Below, piece by piece: positions 20,512 through 31,769 of a DNA stretch of 64,000 nt. The first letter of the stretch is position 1; each line of letters begins with the position of its first letter. The translations under genes and the position numbers were made by a program. The stretch is from Sacculina carcini (Eukaryota > Arthropoda > Thecostraca > Sacculinidae): the NCBI GenBank assembly GCA_916048095.2, contig OU696583.1, positions 5,258,750 to 5,322,749 on the forward strand. The letters run 5' to 3'. A model generated the notes under the pieces. It had not been told where the DNA came from. It made no database searches and saw nothing but the letters and a program-made list of their open reading frames with translations.

Positions 20512-23500
20512 ATGCATCTTTACAACTTGACACTCCAGAGAGCCACTGGCATCACACATGCCGTCCACGGCAATTTCTCAGGTGCTAAATTGCCTGAGTT
20601 AGTGGTATCTCGCGGCAAGACACTAGAGCTTCTGCGTCCCGACCCCAACACGGGCAAGGTTCACACTCTGCTGTCCTGTGAGGTTTTTGGAGTGATTCGC
20701 TCCCTGGTGGCGTTCAGACTGACCGGTGGAACAAAGGACTATGTGGTTGTGGGCTCTGACTCGGGACGCATCGTCATTCTTGAGTATAGCGCTCCTAAGA
20801 ACGCATTCGAGCGCGTGCATATGGAAACATTCGGCAAGAGCGGCTGTCGTCGCATTGTACCCGGTCAGTATCTGGCCATCGACCCGAAAGGTCGTGCCGT
20901 CATGATCGGAGCCATAGAAAAGCAGAAACTTGTGTATATTTTGAACCGAGATTCGCAGGCGCGGCTGACAATCTCGTCGCCGCTAGAAGCACACAAGTCC
21001 AATACGCTCGTGTACCACATTGTCGGCGTTGACGTGGGCTTTGACAACCCGTTGTTCTCATGTCTTGAGATCGATTACGAGGAAGCCGACGGAGATCCCA
21101 GCGGTGAAGCGGTGCAGCGCACTCAGCAGACGCTGACTTTTTACGAGCTCGATCTGGGGCTGAATCACGTGGTGCGCAAATACGCTGAACCCCTGGATGA
21201 GCACGCCAACTTTTTGATCTCGGTCCCAGGTGGCAATGATGGGCCTAGCGGAGTACTCGTTTGCTCCGAGAACTACATCACTTACAAGAATCTGGGCGAC
21301 CAACACGACATTCGGTGTCCCATCCCGCGACGTCGCAATGATTTGGACGATCCGGAAAGAGGTATGATTTTCGTGTGTTCTGCCACGCACAAAACAAAAT
21401 CCATGTTCTTTTTCATGGCTCAAACTGAGCAGGGTGATATATTCAAGATCACCATTGAAACTGATGAAGATGTGGTCACCGAGTTGAAGCTTAAATACTT
21501 TGACACTGTACCGGTGGCATCGTCCATGTGTGTGCTAAAAACCGGCTTTCTGTTCATAGCATCCGAATTCGGTAATCACTACCTGTACCAGATCGCCAAT
21601 CTGGGAGACGATGATGATGAACCCGAGTTCAGTTCTGCCATGCCGCTAGAGGAGGGCGACACGTTCTTCTTTGCGCCACGCACTTTGCGCAACCTGGTGC
21701 TGGTTGATGAACTGGAGTCGTTGTCCCCGATCCTCAGCTGTCAAATTGCGGACTTGGCCAACGAGGACACTCCGCAGGTGTACGCCGTGTGCGGCCGTGG
21801 ACCTCGCTCTTCATTGCGCGTGTTGCGTCATGGCCTCGAGGTCAGCGAGATGGCCGTATCAGAGCTGCCGGGTAACCCTAACGCCGTGTGGACGGTGAAG
21901 AAGCGTAGTGACGACGAGTTCGACGCCTACATCATCGTGTCGTTCGTCAACGCCACTCTGGTGTTGTCCATTGGTGAGACGGTGGAGGAGGTCACTGACT
22001 CCGGTTTCCTGGGCACGACGCCGACGCTGGCATGCTGTCAGCTGGGCGACGACGCGCTAGTGCAGATCTATCCAGACGGCATCCGACATATTCGCTCCGA
22101 CAAACGTGTCAACGAGTGGAAGGTGCCGGCCAAGAAGACGATTGTCAAGTGTGCCGTGAACCAGCGGCAGGTGGTGATTGCCCTATCCGGCGGCGAGATC
22201 GTCTACTTTGAGATGGATTCGAGTGGTCAGCTGAATGAGTACACGGACCGCAAGCAGATGTCGTCGGATGTAGTTTGTATGGCGCTGGGCTCGGTGCCGG
22301 CCGGCGAGCAGAGGTGCCGTTTCCTGGCCGTCGGTCTGACTGACAGCACGGTACGTGTTATTTCGCTCGACCCGGTCGATTGTCTGACGCCGCGTAGCAT
22401 GCAAGTCCTGCCGGCCGCCCCTGAGTCGCTGTGTATCGTTGAGATGGGCGGCACGGAGGTAGTGGCGGCGGGTGCAACTCGCGCCGACGACTGCGAGGAC
22501 GGTAGCAGCATGCTGGGTTCATTGTATCTGAACATAGGGCTTCAGAACGGCGTGCTGTTGCGCACTGTTCTGGATCAGGTGACGGGAGATTTGTCGGACA
22601 CTCGTACGCGCTACCTAGGCTCCCGACCAGTCAAGCTGTTCAGGGTGCACATGCAGAACAGCGAGTCAGTACTGGCCATGTCGAGTCGCTCGTGGCTCAA
22701 CTATTTCTATCAGAATCGCTTCCACTTGACGCCGTTGTCGTACCAGTCGCTGGAGTTCGCTAGCGGCTTCGCTTCGGAGCAATGTCCCGAGGGTATTGTG
22801 GCGATCAGCACCAATACACTGCGTATCTTGGCTCTGGAAAAGCTGGGTGCCGTCTTCAACCAGGTGTCTTACCCACTAGAGTACACCCCTCGCAAGTTTG
22901 TCGTTCACGCTGACTCAGGTCACCTGGTCATCATCGAGACGGACCACAACGCCTACACCGAGGACACCAAGCAGGCTCGCAAGCTGCAGATGGCTGATGA
23001 GATGAAGGAGGCTGCTGGCGAAGAGGAAGCAGAGCTGGCACAAGAGATGGCCGACGCGTTTCTATCGGAGGACTTGCCGGAGACGACGTTCGGTGCACCC
23101 AAGGCCGGGCCGGGTATGTGGGCATCGGTGATTCGGGTGGTGGACGCCAGTGACGGTCGCACCACACACCTGGTGCGTCTCGAGCAGAATGAGGCGGCTC
23201 TCAGTGTGGCGCTTGTCAAATTCTCCAACCAGCCTGACTCGGAACAGAATGTGTTAGTGGGTGTGGCCAAGGACTACCAGCTGAATCCTCGTCACGTGGG
23301 CTGCGGCTACATTTACTGCTACCGGCTGGTGAAGGGGGGCTCGTCTCTGCTGCTACTGCATCGCACCGAGGTAGAGGACGTCCCCACGTGCATCTGTGCG
23401 CACCAGGGTCGTGTGCTTATCAGTGTCGGCAAGTTGTTGCGCGTATATGACCTGGGCAAGCGCAAGATGCTGCGCAAGTGCGAGAACAAGAGCATTCCCA

Positions 23501-24192
23501 ACATGATCGTCAGTCTGCAGGCTATGGGACAGCGCGTTTACGTGTCGGACGTACAGGAGTCGGTGTTCTTCGTGCGCTACAAGCGACCGGAGAATCAGTT
23601 GGTTGTGTTCGCCGATGATACGTATCAGCGCTGGGCAACGTGCTCGTGCCTGTTGGACTATGGCACGGTGGCACAGGCGGACAAGTTTGGCAACGTTTCT
23701 TTGATGCGTTTGGCACCGGGCACCAGCGATGACATCGAAGACGATCCGACCGGCAACAAGACGTTGTGGGATCGCGGGCTGCTGGGTGGCGCATCGCAGA
23801 AATGTGACGTGCTCAACAACGTGCACATCGGCGAGACAGTGTTGACCTTGCAAAAAGCGACGTTGATCCCTGGAGGAGGCGAGTCGCTTGTCTACACCAC
23901 GCTGTCGGGCACTGTCGGGGTGCTGGTGCCGTTCACGTCACGCGAGGACATGGATTTCTTCCAGCACCTGGAGATGCACATGCGGTCGGAGAATACGCCA
24001 CTGTGTGGTCGCGATCATCTCAGTTTTCGCAGCTATTACTTCCCGGTGAAAAACGTGATCGATGGCGACTTGTGTGAACAGTATAACACCATCGAAGGAC
24101 CCAAGCAACGGTCCATCGCCGAGGATCTAGATCGCACCGTTAGCGAGGTCTCCAAGAAATTGGAAGACATTCGTACAAGGTTCGCATTCTAA
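20512..24192 (+). CDS. SF3B3: Splicing factor 3B subunit 3 (SF3B3 / SAP130)
   Basis: SF3B3 is the large beta-propeller subunit of SF3b in the U2 snRNP. It holds SF3B1 and SF3B5 while the complex recognises the intron branch point in the nucleus. The frame has 1,226 codons against about 1,217 in human and is colinear throughout. It starts MHLYNLTLQRATGI, continues with 'VVSRGKTLELLRPDPNTGK' and 'TGGTKDYVVVGSDSGRI', has the 'PIPRRRNDLDDPERGM' block near residue 280, and ends 'KKLEDIRTRFAF'. An N-terminal MMS1-type propeller region and a C-terminal CPSF_A region (about residues 860-1190, with 'RVLISVGKLLRVYDLGKRK') are recognisable. The small length difference sits mainly near residues 645-665, after 'CIVEMGGTE'. 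SF3B3 is told from its paralogues DDB1 and CPSF1 by near-identity in many long blocks. There is no intron in 3.7 kb, and the coding region is GC-richer than its flanks. It appears intact. Confidence 0.97.
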   Translation: MHLYNLTLQRATGITHAVHGNFSGAKLPELVVSRGKTLELLRPDPNTGKVHTLLSCEVFGVIRSLVAFRLTGGTKDYVVVGSDSGRIVILEYSAPKNAFERVHMETFGKSGCRRIVPGQYLAIDPKGRAVMIGAIEKQKLVYILNRDSQARLTISSPLEAHKSNTLVYHIVGVDVGFDNPLFSCLEIDYEEADGDPSGEAVQRTQQTLTFYELDLGLNHVVRKYAEPLDEHANFLISVPGGNDGPSGVLVCSENYITYKNLGDQHDIRCPIPRRRNDLDDPERGMIFVCSATHKTKSMFFFMAQTEQGDIFKITIETDEDVVTELKLKYFDTVPVASSMCVLKTGFLFIASEFGNHYLYQIANLGDDDDEPEFSSAMPLEEGDTFFFAPRTLRNLVLVDELESLSPILSCQIADLANEDTPQVYAVCGRGPRSSLRVLRHGLEVSEMAVSELPGNPNAVWTVKKRSDDEFDAYIIVSFVNATLVLSIGETVEEVTDSGFLGTTPTLACCQLGDDALVQIYPDGIRHIRSDKRVNEWKVPAKKTIVKCAVNQRQVVIALSGGEIVYFEMDSSGQLNEYTDRKQMSSDVVCMALGSVPAGEQRCRFLAVGLTDSTVRVISLDPVDCLTPRSMQVLPAAPESLCIVEMGGTEVVAAGATRADDCEDGSSMLGSLYLNIGLQNGVLLRTVLDQVTGDLSDTRTRYLGSRPVKLFRVHMQNSESVLAMSSRSWLNYFYQNRFHLTPLSYQSLEFASGFASEQCPEGIVAISTNTLRILALEKLGAVFNQVSYPLEYTPRKFVVHADSGHLVIIETDHNAYTEDTKQARKLQMADEMKEAAGEEEAELAQEMADAFLSEDLPETTFGAPKAGPGMWASVIRVVDASDGRTTHLVRLEQNEAALSVALVKFSNQPDSEQNVLVGVAKDYQLNPRHVGCGYIYCYRLVKGGSSLLLLHRTEVEDVPTCICAHQGRVLISVGKLLRVYDLGKRKMLRKCENKSIPNMIVSLQAMGQRVYVSDVQESVFFVRYKRPENQLVVFADDTYQRWATCSCLLDYGTVAQADKFGNVSLMRLAPGTSDDIEDDPTGNKTLWDRGLLGGASQKCDVLNNVHIGETVLTLQKATLIPGGGESLVYTTLSGTVGVLVPFTSREDMDFFQHLEMHMRSENTPLCGRDHLSFRSYYFPVKNVIDGDLCEQYNTIEGPKQRSIAEDLDRTVSEVSKKLEDIRTRFAF

Positions 24193-24472
24193 TCGTGTTC
24201 CAGCATTGAGAAAATGTGGATTCCTGTTCATACGTTGTTTGCGTATTTTGCGCTCGGATGTATGTGAGGATGTAGGTTGTGCTCATTGAAGTGTTCATAC
24301 TATCTGTGCATGTGCATATGTGTGTGTGTGTGTGTTTGTTGTGAAACATGTCCAATTCACAGACGTTGTTCATCATCTATCGGCTGGCGTGGTACTTTAT
24401 GACACTTATGCATCGGATTTATTTAATGTTATACAATAAATTCTATCCATGGTTCCCTACAACCAGTGATGG
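24193..24472 (+). other. SF3B3 3' flank with poly(A) signal
   Basis: An AATAAA hexamer lies at 24435-24440, about 245 bases after the stop codon, in an otherwise unremarkable flank with a short TG run (about 24318-24338). This is the likely 3' end of the SF3B3 transcript. A hAT-type MITE begins at 24473. Confidence 0.6.
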
Positions 24473-24725
24473 CAGAGCCGTTACGAGGAATTATGCCCCC
24501 CCCGAAGCATCGTTTGGGCCCCCATTATAAATATAACACCAAATATTGAATTTATTTATTAGACATAATCATATAATACAAGCTCAGGTGAAAACATTTG
24601 AGCAAAAAGGTAATGGCTATGCATAATAAATATGATAAATTATAATATCAAACGTGAAGCAACGGGGCCCCTCAACATTCGGGGCCCCCGGCCGGGGGGT
24701 ACGGGGGGTGGCTGCTACGGCTCTG
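24473..24725. mobile_element. hAT-type MITE, family M1, copy 1
   Basis: The ends are CAGAGCCG and its complement CGGCTCTG, flanked by AGTGATGG (24465-24472) and AGTGGTGG (24726-24733), an 8-bp duplication with one mismatch. The 253-bp interior has C-runs inside the left end, G-runs inside the right end, and an AT-rich middle with TTATTTATTAGACATAATCA. Two further copies lie at 34503-34769 and 44447-44687. It has no coding capacity and would have been moved by an hAT transposase not present here. It lies directly downstream of the SF3B3 poly(A) signal. Confidence 0.8.
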
Positions 24726-24807
24726 AGTGGTGGCACCAGAGTTTTCCGGTGATGGCCTGAGGAAATATATGCGGGTTTTACAAAACATAAGTAACTACAC
24801 TCTAAAT

Positions 24808-25111
24808 CAGTGGTTCCCTACCTTTTCTAGTTTGCGGCACACTCGACAAGCTTTTCAAAAGTTACCGGCACCCTTTCAGGAAATACATGTTTAATATCGC
24901 CGTTGTTTTTGTTATATTTTTAAATTTCGACATTTTGCATCGGTGTAACAACACCTTGTAAATATATATGAAAATTGTCTTTACATTGGTCCTGCTATTA
25001 CAAAAATGGTATTATAATACAAATATGCAATTTTTCCCTGAATTTTGGCGGCACCCTCAAGAGATCTCACGACACCCCTTGATGCCGCGGCACACCGGTT
25101 GGGAATCACTG
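24808..25111. mobile_element. hAT-type MITE, family M2
   Basis: The ends CAGTGGTTCCCTACC and (complement of the right end) CAGTGATTCCCAACC form a 15-bp imperfect inverted repeat. The flanks carry a perfect 8-bp duplication CTCTAAAT (24800-24807 and 25112-25119). The 304-bp interior is non-coding, with GCGGCACAC-type words inside both ends. The termini resemble those of hAT-2 at 46628-53049, but the sequence further in differs, so it is a separate non-autonomous family. Confidence 0.85.
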
Positions 25112-25119
25112 CTCTAAAT

Positions 25120-25199
25120 GCTCATGGTAATAGAGAGGAGAGGTAGAGGTATCAGGAGGGAGGGGGCTTCAGGATCCCAGGGGTATGAGGGGCATATAT
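25120..25199. repeat. Short G-rich repeat shared with 39890-39960
   Basis: The stretch around 25180-25230 shares an irregular word series (GGGTATG, GG, ATATATA, CC, CGACAAATTGGC) with 39890-39935. Both are probably remnants of one small palindromic element with internal GGGTATATATACCC symmetry. Boundaries cannot be set. Confidence 0.35.
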
Positions 25200-25860
25200 A
25201 ACCCGACAAATTGGCTGGGTATAGTAATAGTAATGTATTGCCACAACAAGCACAAGAAAAGCAATATTAATTAAGTACAATAGCATAGTCTGTCAAGCCA
25301 ATTATTGGCTTCTCAACAGACAAAGAAAAAAAACGCTATGCAAAAAAAAACTTTGCAAAAAACCTTCAGACTAATTAAAATTGAGACTTATAATATAAAC
25401 AAATACAACATGACAACAATACAACAACAAGACATACAACCATCAGGAACACAAGACATAAATCCCTTAACAACAACAATTAAAGACATAGTCACAGATC
25501 GCAGGACACAATCGCACAGTGTGAATTCACAACACCGAGACCAAAGGTCAAGGCTATCAAACAGAACATAGGAACATTTCGACATACAGATAGCATAAAC
25601 GAACACGACTATGAGAGCAATTGTATTTAGCATGAACATAATTAATATTGGTTATCAAGAAAATGTTTTCGTATCATCTTCTTGAACCTATGCGTGTTGC
25701 TACAGTTTAGTAGAGCTTTTATTTCAGTAGGCAAGCAGTTGAACAATTCCGGTCCGTAACTCACCACACTCATTTTAAACAGCGTGGTCCTAAACTTCGG
25801 TAAAGACAAGTTCAAATTATTGTTTCTAGTGTTACAAGCGTGAAAAAACACCATTTATAA
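25200..25860 (-). mobile_element. LINE 3' fragment (RT C-terminal tail)
   Basis: A 70-codon minus-strand frame (25854-25642) reads 'LSLPKFRTTLFKMSVVSYGPELFNCLPTEIKALL', the conserved C-terminal tail of CR1/Jockey-group RTs (the 'GPKLWNSLP' motif). About 400 bp of AT-rich sequence to the left would be the 3' untranslated region. The rest of the element is missing. It is not the LINE A or LINE B family. Confidence 0.6.
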
Positions 25861-26590
25861 CAATCTCTCAATTCAAACACTAATTTTAATAACAATCCAC
25901 CAAAAAGTGATCTATCATAAAAAGGAAAATTAATGAAAAAATCAAGAAAAATAATCGCAAATATAATTATTTATTTTAGCAATAATTTTGAAAACGTTCT
26001 TTATATAGTTCCAGTGAGGCTTTTATGAGGCACCCCTGTCAAGTAAACACGTTCAAGAGCTCGTATTTCCTGCGCCAGTATGAATGTTCCTGAGTAAACA
26101 CGGCGTGTGTGAATGCCTGGTCCTCATATAAGCAACCTGTACTCAGTCTTATGATGAGGGGCACTTGAGCTCAAACGTGGGAAAGTGGCACCCTCGTGCT
26201 ACTTACATTTTTCGTTCTTCCGTCGCCATTACGCTTGCTTTGCAATCGCGTAACTCGGCATATTCGGAATTTGAGTGATTGCTTGTCATTGTTTGTCACC
26301 ATGTCAACCGTGCTTCCTGAATGAAATTGCTCTTTCTGCTGTAGGAACGCCTACAAAAGTAAAATAATGGCAAACGGCCTCAGCAATCAAAACCCGTGCG
26401 TACGGTAAGATTCGTGTGTTGTATTGCTTGCGCCACCGATGCATAATAAACAATTTAACATGTAGCATATCGAGCACATACATATTTATATATAACATGA
26501 TAATGCGATATAATGTGATAATAAAATGAATACATAATAATAGCAATGAAAATAAAATAAAGATATATTGCACTGAGTGTTGCGCATCGG
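25861..26590. other. AT-rich spacer
   Basis: I see no gene or element with recognisable ends. The stretch is AT-rich with several chance frames. Confidence 0.4.
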
Positions 26591-27130
26591 CTATAGCTTT
26601 CCCCCAGGTACTTCACAGTACCGATTCACAAGAACCGACCAGGAGGGCGAACGGGTCTAGAGCGGCGTGACCATACGATCCGCGGCGGCTGGACAGGCGA
26701 ACTCTGGCCGTCAGTAGAGGCGACTGGCGCAGTTTGAGGAGCTGATTGACTGGCATCGCGATCATCTGTAGAGATCGGGGGAGAGTCCACACCAGATTGA
26801 TTGTCGCGCATCAGAAACGCCGGCTTGAGACGGTCTACGGCGACAGTGTTGGTCTTGCCACCGTAGTCGAGCACAAACGCTTTGTCACCGCGCTCCAGCA
26901 CAGGGAACGGACCGCGATACGGCGGCGTCAATGGTGGCCGATGAGCATCCACGCGTACAAAGACGTATGTAGCGGTGGCCTCGACTGTGACTGTAACACG
27001 AACGGGGAGGTGTCGTATCGGCGGTGCCACGCCGTTGGAGTCGGGCGAAGTCGCTTGAAGGCAGTGGCCAGTTGAGACGCAACCTCACAGGCCGGGCGAA
27101 CCTCGTTGGTTTGCGAAAAGAGCCGACCAG
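26591..27130 (-). mobile_element. Ty3/gypsy-like fossil fragment (end of pol)
   Basis: The minus strand encodes the C-terminal end of a gypsy-type integrase, including the chromatin-proximal block around 'PPYRGPFPVLERGDK' and 'VDRLKPAF' followed by a Pro/Ser-rich tail. A purine-rich stretch just after the stop resembles a polypurine tract. No LTR pair is seen. It is a broken fragment. Confidence 0.75.
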
Positions 27131-27149
27131 GCAACCGCATTTTCTCGCC

Positions 27150-30100
27150 TAAGACCAAGCACTCAAATGCACTTTTCAAGCACTCAAATGCCGCTTCAAG
27201 GATGGCAATTGCTCGGCAGGTGAATGCACCGAGTTTGAGGATCGTGTGATCGACCAAATAATCGCGGGAACGAAATACCCTGAGTTTCAGAAAAACCTCC
27301 TGACTCAAGAGAAACTACGCCTCAACGAGGTGTTGAATACAGGTAGATCGGTAGAGGCATCGCTGGCACACATGACTCAGTTGTCAATGATGAGTCAGCA
27401 GAAGTCGGATGCCGTGCAACGCAGCGCTGCAACTGAATATGAGACGTTCGCGTGCAAGAAGGGCCTACCGCACAGACAGAGGGAGGAGCAACAGAACTCG
27501 CAGCAGCAGTGCGCACGCGGGGCGAATGCACAGTTAGATGCGTGCAAGAAGGGCATACGTAGCACGGCAGGCGACGCGCGTGCTTTTATGTTTTCATTTT
27601 GCGACAGGCAACACCAGCCTGGACGGCGCAATTGTCCAGCGTATGGAACCACATGCAGCAAATGTGGAAAGTGTGATCATTGGGCGTCCGTGCGCAAATC
27701 GTCCACGCAGAAAAATACACACGAATTCGAGTCACATGAAAATCAAGCTGGAAATTTTGTGAGGGAGTTTGACATAAGCGCACTAGAGAAAAAAACAAAC
27801 GGCCACGACGAAATATACACAGTTCTGCGGACAACGCGGGGAACCTCCATCTTCACTATGAAGTTCAAGATCGACACAGGTGCGGCAGGGAATATACTGC
27901 CACTGAGAATGTTTCAGTAAATATTTCTACGAGCTGAACCAGCGCAAGGCGACACGAAGCCGAGTCGGGCAGTGCTGACAGCATACCACGACAGCACTAG
28001 TGAGCCAGCTATCATCAAGCACTTCGAAATTGTACAACTAGCATGCCATCACAACAGCGGCGCGAACGCCACTCTTGACTTTTTCGTTGTCGACACAGAA
28101 CGACCAGCTCTTCTCGGATGGGCAGCGTGTAAACAATTGGGTGTGGTGAGAGTTCAAAAAGACAGTCAACATAGTGATGACACTCAATGCTCTCAACACA
28201 GCAATCAACATTGGTTACATTCATTGTCGGCTGCAGGGTCGATGGTGGATAATGTACGTGACAGAATAAACAGCATCGAGCAGCTCAAACATCAATACCC
28301 AGACCGATTTGATGTTATTGGCAAAGTGCCCGGAGAATACCACATTGTGTTGCGTCCCGATTACCAACCGGTAGTCCACTCAGCAAGGCAAGTGCCGATC
28401 AAGATAAAAGAAGACCTCCGTCAAGCCCTACAAGAGATGGAGTCACAAGGGGTTATAGAGCGCGTAGAGAAGCCTACTGATTGGGTCAACAGTCTCACAT
28501 GCACCAGAAAAGCCAATGGAAAGCTGAGAGTGTGCCTCGACCCTCAGGATGTGAACAAGTGCATAATGAGAGCGCACCATAGAACACCCACGCTGGACCA
28601 GATATCACACGAGCTAGCAGGCTCGACTTTTTTCAGTTAACTGGATGCAAAGGATGGATATTTGGCAATACAGTTGGACAGTCAAAGTTCGGATCTCACA
28701 ACGTTCAACACACCATTCGGACGGTACATGTACAAACGAATGCCGTTCGGACTGAAAATGTCTCAAGATGTCTTCCAGTACAAAAAGGACGTGATTCTCG
28801 AGCGGTGTCCCGGAGTGATCGGCATAACTGATGACGTGGTGGTGTACGCAAAAAACGAAACTGAGCACGATGAACGTCTGCGAAATCTGATGGAGGTCGC
28901 CAAAGAGCATGGACTGACATTCAATAGCAACAAATGTGCAATAAAGAGCGCTGAGGTGAAATTTGTCGGTGTGATATTCGACTCTAATGGCAAACGTCCA
29001 GACCCAGAGAAGGTCAGAGATTTCCAAAAAATGAAAGAGCCAACGACCAAGACCGAACTACAAGGATTTCTTGGTCTGGCGACTTACATGAGCCCATTCA
29101 TACCGGACTTGACGGACAAGACAGCGCCGTTACGAGAGCTCCTCCGGAAAAACTTCATTTTTGACTGGCTGTCGCAACACACGGCGGCAGTCATAGAAAT
29201 ATAACGAGCGATATCAGAAAAAACAACATTGTTTTTTTTGACACGAAAAAGCCAACTGAGATACAAGTTGATGCGTCACAGAAAGGCCTTGGAGCGGTCT
29301 TAATGCAAGATGGAAAACCAATAGCGTTCGCATCCAAGGCTCTATCGGATGCAGAAAAACGATACGCCAACATCGAACGAGAATTACTGGCAGTCGTGTT
29401 TGGCTCCCGGAGATTTCACACTTACATTTACGGAGGCCAAGTGACCATTCTAAGCGACCACAAACCGCTAGAGATGATACAAAAAAGCACCTGCATGCAG
29501 CTCCTCCGCGACTGCAAAGGATGTTGCTGGCTCTTCAACACTACGACTATTGTATCAAGTACTCAAAACCTAGTGCTATCACCGCAGCCGACACACCTTC
29601 AAGACTCCCGAGTTTGTCGCATGAGCACATTGACCTAGACATCCAAGTCGACCACGCCCGATTTCAACCACAGAGGGTCAGATACATCCGCAGAGAGACA
29701 CAAGATGACCAAGAGCTGCCGGCGTTGAGCTCAATTATAATTAACGGGTGGCCAGAAAAAATCGGAGACCTACATGAGAATCTGCGTGCATATTGGCCCT
29801 CTCGCGACGAACTGTCAATAATCGACGGAATCATCATGAGAGACCAGCGCATCGTTATACCAGCCTCGAGAACTAGCCTAGTTTTGAAGCAGTTGCACAC
29901 AAGTCATCTTGTGGAAGAGAAATGCGAGCTTCTTGCCCGAGAGTGCGTTTACTGGAAAACAATCAACAAGCAGATTGAAGACATGTGCCAACATTGTTCC
30001 GCTTGCAACAAGTACGCCAAGAAACCACAAAAAGAACCGATGATTGCACATGAAATCCCAACTCGCCCGTGGCAAGCGGTCGGAGTGGATCTGTTCGACT

Positions 30101-31126
30101 GGAACAACAAGAAGTTTCTGGCGATTGCCGATTACTACTCGAAATTCCCTGTTGTGAGACGCGTACCAAGTTACTGCAGTTCAGCAGATGTCAGAGACGC
30201 TCTAAAGGAGATATTCGCAGAACTTGGGATACCAGAAAAGGTCATCAGCGACAATGGCCCTCAGTACAGCAGCAGATTATTCGCAGACTTTGCAGAAGAG
30301 TGGAACATATGCCACATTACCAGCTCGCCACACTACCCACAATCAAACGGGTTGATCGAACGAACCATTCAGACAGTGAAAAATACTTGAACAAAGCGAC
30401 AGAATGCGGAGATGATATTCTTCTGGCACTGCTGAATTTACGGTCGACCCCGGTAGATCGTAAACTACCAAGTCCAGCAGAACTACTGATGAACCGCAAG
30501 CTGAGAGGAACTTTGCCGTCGCTCATCATGAACTACGCCACAGATCGAGATACACACCGGGAAAGACTTCAGGAGAGACAGAACGAACAAGCCACATACT
30601 ATAATCGAACCAGCCTCAACCGCTCAGACCTTGAAGCTGATCAGGCAGTATATGTTCGCCGAGAAGACGACCGATGGCAGCCAGCAAAAGTAATCAGCCA
30701 ACACAACGCTCCAAGGTCCTATATCGTCGGGACCGATACGGGCAGAGAGTTTCGACGAAACAGAAGATTTCTGCGGTCTGTTCCGACGCCCACTGCAGAC
30801 ACACCACGGGGCAGCGACGCCGATTATTCTCCACAGGGCAGCAGCGATGTTCCGTCAGAGGAAGCTCGGTCGCCAACTCGTACAGAGCTTGTACCTGCCT
30901 CGTCACCTCCACGCACTACCAGGTCAGGTCGTCAAATTTGTCCACCCGCAAGATACTCTCCGTAAAGGAAGGGTGATGTGAGGAGGACATATGGCGTTCC
31001 AGTGTAGCGCGCGACAGTCTGTGCCGAGCAGCCGAGCAGTGCGTGTGTGATTCGGGCCGCTGTGCCATCAATTTATCTTTGTATATTGAGACTGTTTTAA
31101 GACCATTGTGCTTATTACTTGTTACA
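27150..31126 (+). mobile_element. Ty3/gypsy-like LTR retrotransposon fossil with 3' LTR
   Basis: Parts visible in order are the end of gag with a Cys/His cluster (about 27250-27700), an aspartic protease-like DTGA block (about 27870), reverse transcriptase (about 28350-29000), RNase H (about 29250-29500), integrase with an HHCC-type finger and catalytic core (about 29880-30390), a C-terminal Pro/Ser-rich tail, a polypurine tract just before 30977, and one LTR (30977-31126). No 5' LTR is seen and the left boundary with the neighbouring gypsy fragment is abrupt. It is broken, with several breaks. The gag-protease style recalls the Mag group, which is an inference. Confidence 0.85.
30977..31126 (+). 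repeat. 3' LTR of the gypsy-like fossil
   Basis: The segment begins TGTGAGGAGG immediately after a purine-rich AAAGGAAGGGTGA tract and ends TTGTTACA, giving 150 bp with TG...CA ends. No second copy is present in the window, so the limits are provisional. Confidence 0.55.
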
Positions 31127-31185
31127 TAATACAGTGTGAACGTTCTGCACTCTTTACAATAACTTACCAGTTCAAACTCCGACTA

Positions 31186-31560
31186 TACTCTACCTGAGGC
31201 AACTTCATTGGCTGACAATTAATGACATAATCGAATTCAAGTTATGTTTACTTGTATTCAAAGCGCTGTTTTTCAAAAAACCTGGTTATATTATGGATAT
31301 GTTATCACCTAATGTTACAGATGAACGCAGAGTGCATACAAGGTCTATTTTGCGTTGCAGAGAGCTGAATGAGCCCAGCTCAATCAATAATATGTTATCC
31401 ATGTGTACTCGTTATTTCCGCTTCTCGACACCGAGATTGTTCAATACACTCCCGATCAGTGTACGAAATTCGGGAAGTTTATTTTGTTTAAAAAATATCT
31501 CAAAACGTACATGTTTCAACGTGAGATGAGACGCGATGAGGCAGCTTCTATTGTGTAATG
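31186..31560 (+). mobile_element. LINE 3' fragment (RT C-terminal tail), plus strand
   Basis: A plus-strand frame reads 'LHWLTINDIIEFKLCLLVFKAL' followed by a segment ending 'FRFSTPRLFNTLPISVRN', the usual C-terminal domain of CR1/L2-group RTs. The upstream RT is absent. It is a 5'-truncated fragment directly beside the gypsy-like LTR. Confidence 0.65.
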
Positions 31561-31769
31561 TCGCGGCCAGGGTGCCATGTCTGCACGCTGTCATATTGTC
31601 ATACGTTGTCATTTATCATTGCATTCTCAAAATGTTTTACATTGTGTGTGCATTCTATGTTTGCATCGTATGTTTGTTTGTCCTGTTATATACATATCGC
31701 TTTTGATAGTATAGCTGAATTGTCGCTCTGTAAATGCATGTTAGTATTATTATTTTAATAGTTATAATT
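31561..31769. other. Spacer, probably LINE 3' untranslated sequence
   Basis: This T-rich stretch, without any frame of interest, lies between the LINE tail and LINE A copy 3. It is probably the 3' untranslated part of the former. Confidence 0.35.

Noticed and set aside
20512-24192. Reading this gene as DDB1 or CPSF1
   Set aside because: The fold is shared, but long stretches are close to identical to SF3B3, including the first 20 residues and the C-terminal IRTR-FAF end.
30977-31126. Pairing this LTR with the one at 2703-2871 as the same family
   Set aside because: The two share only TG...CA ends and differ in sequence.
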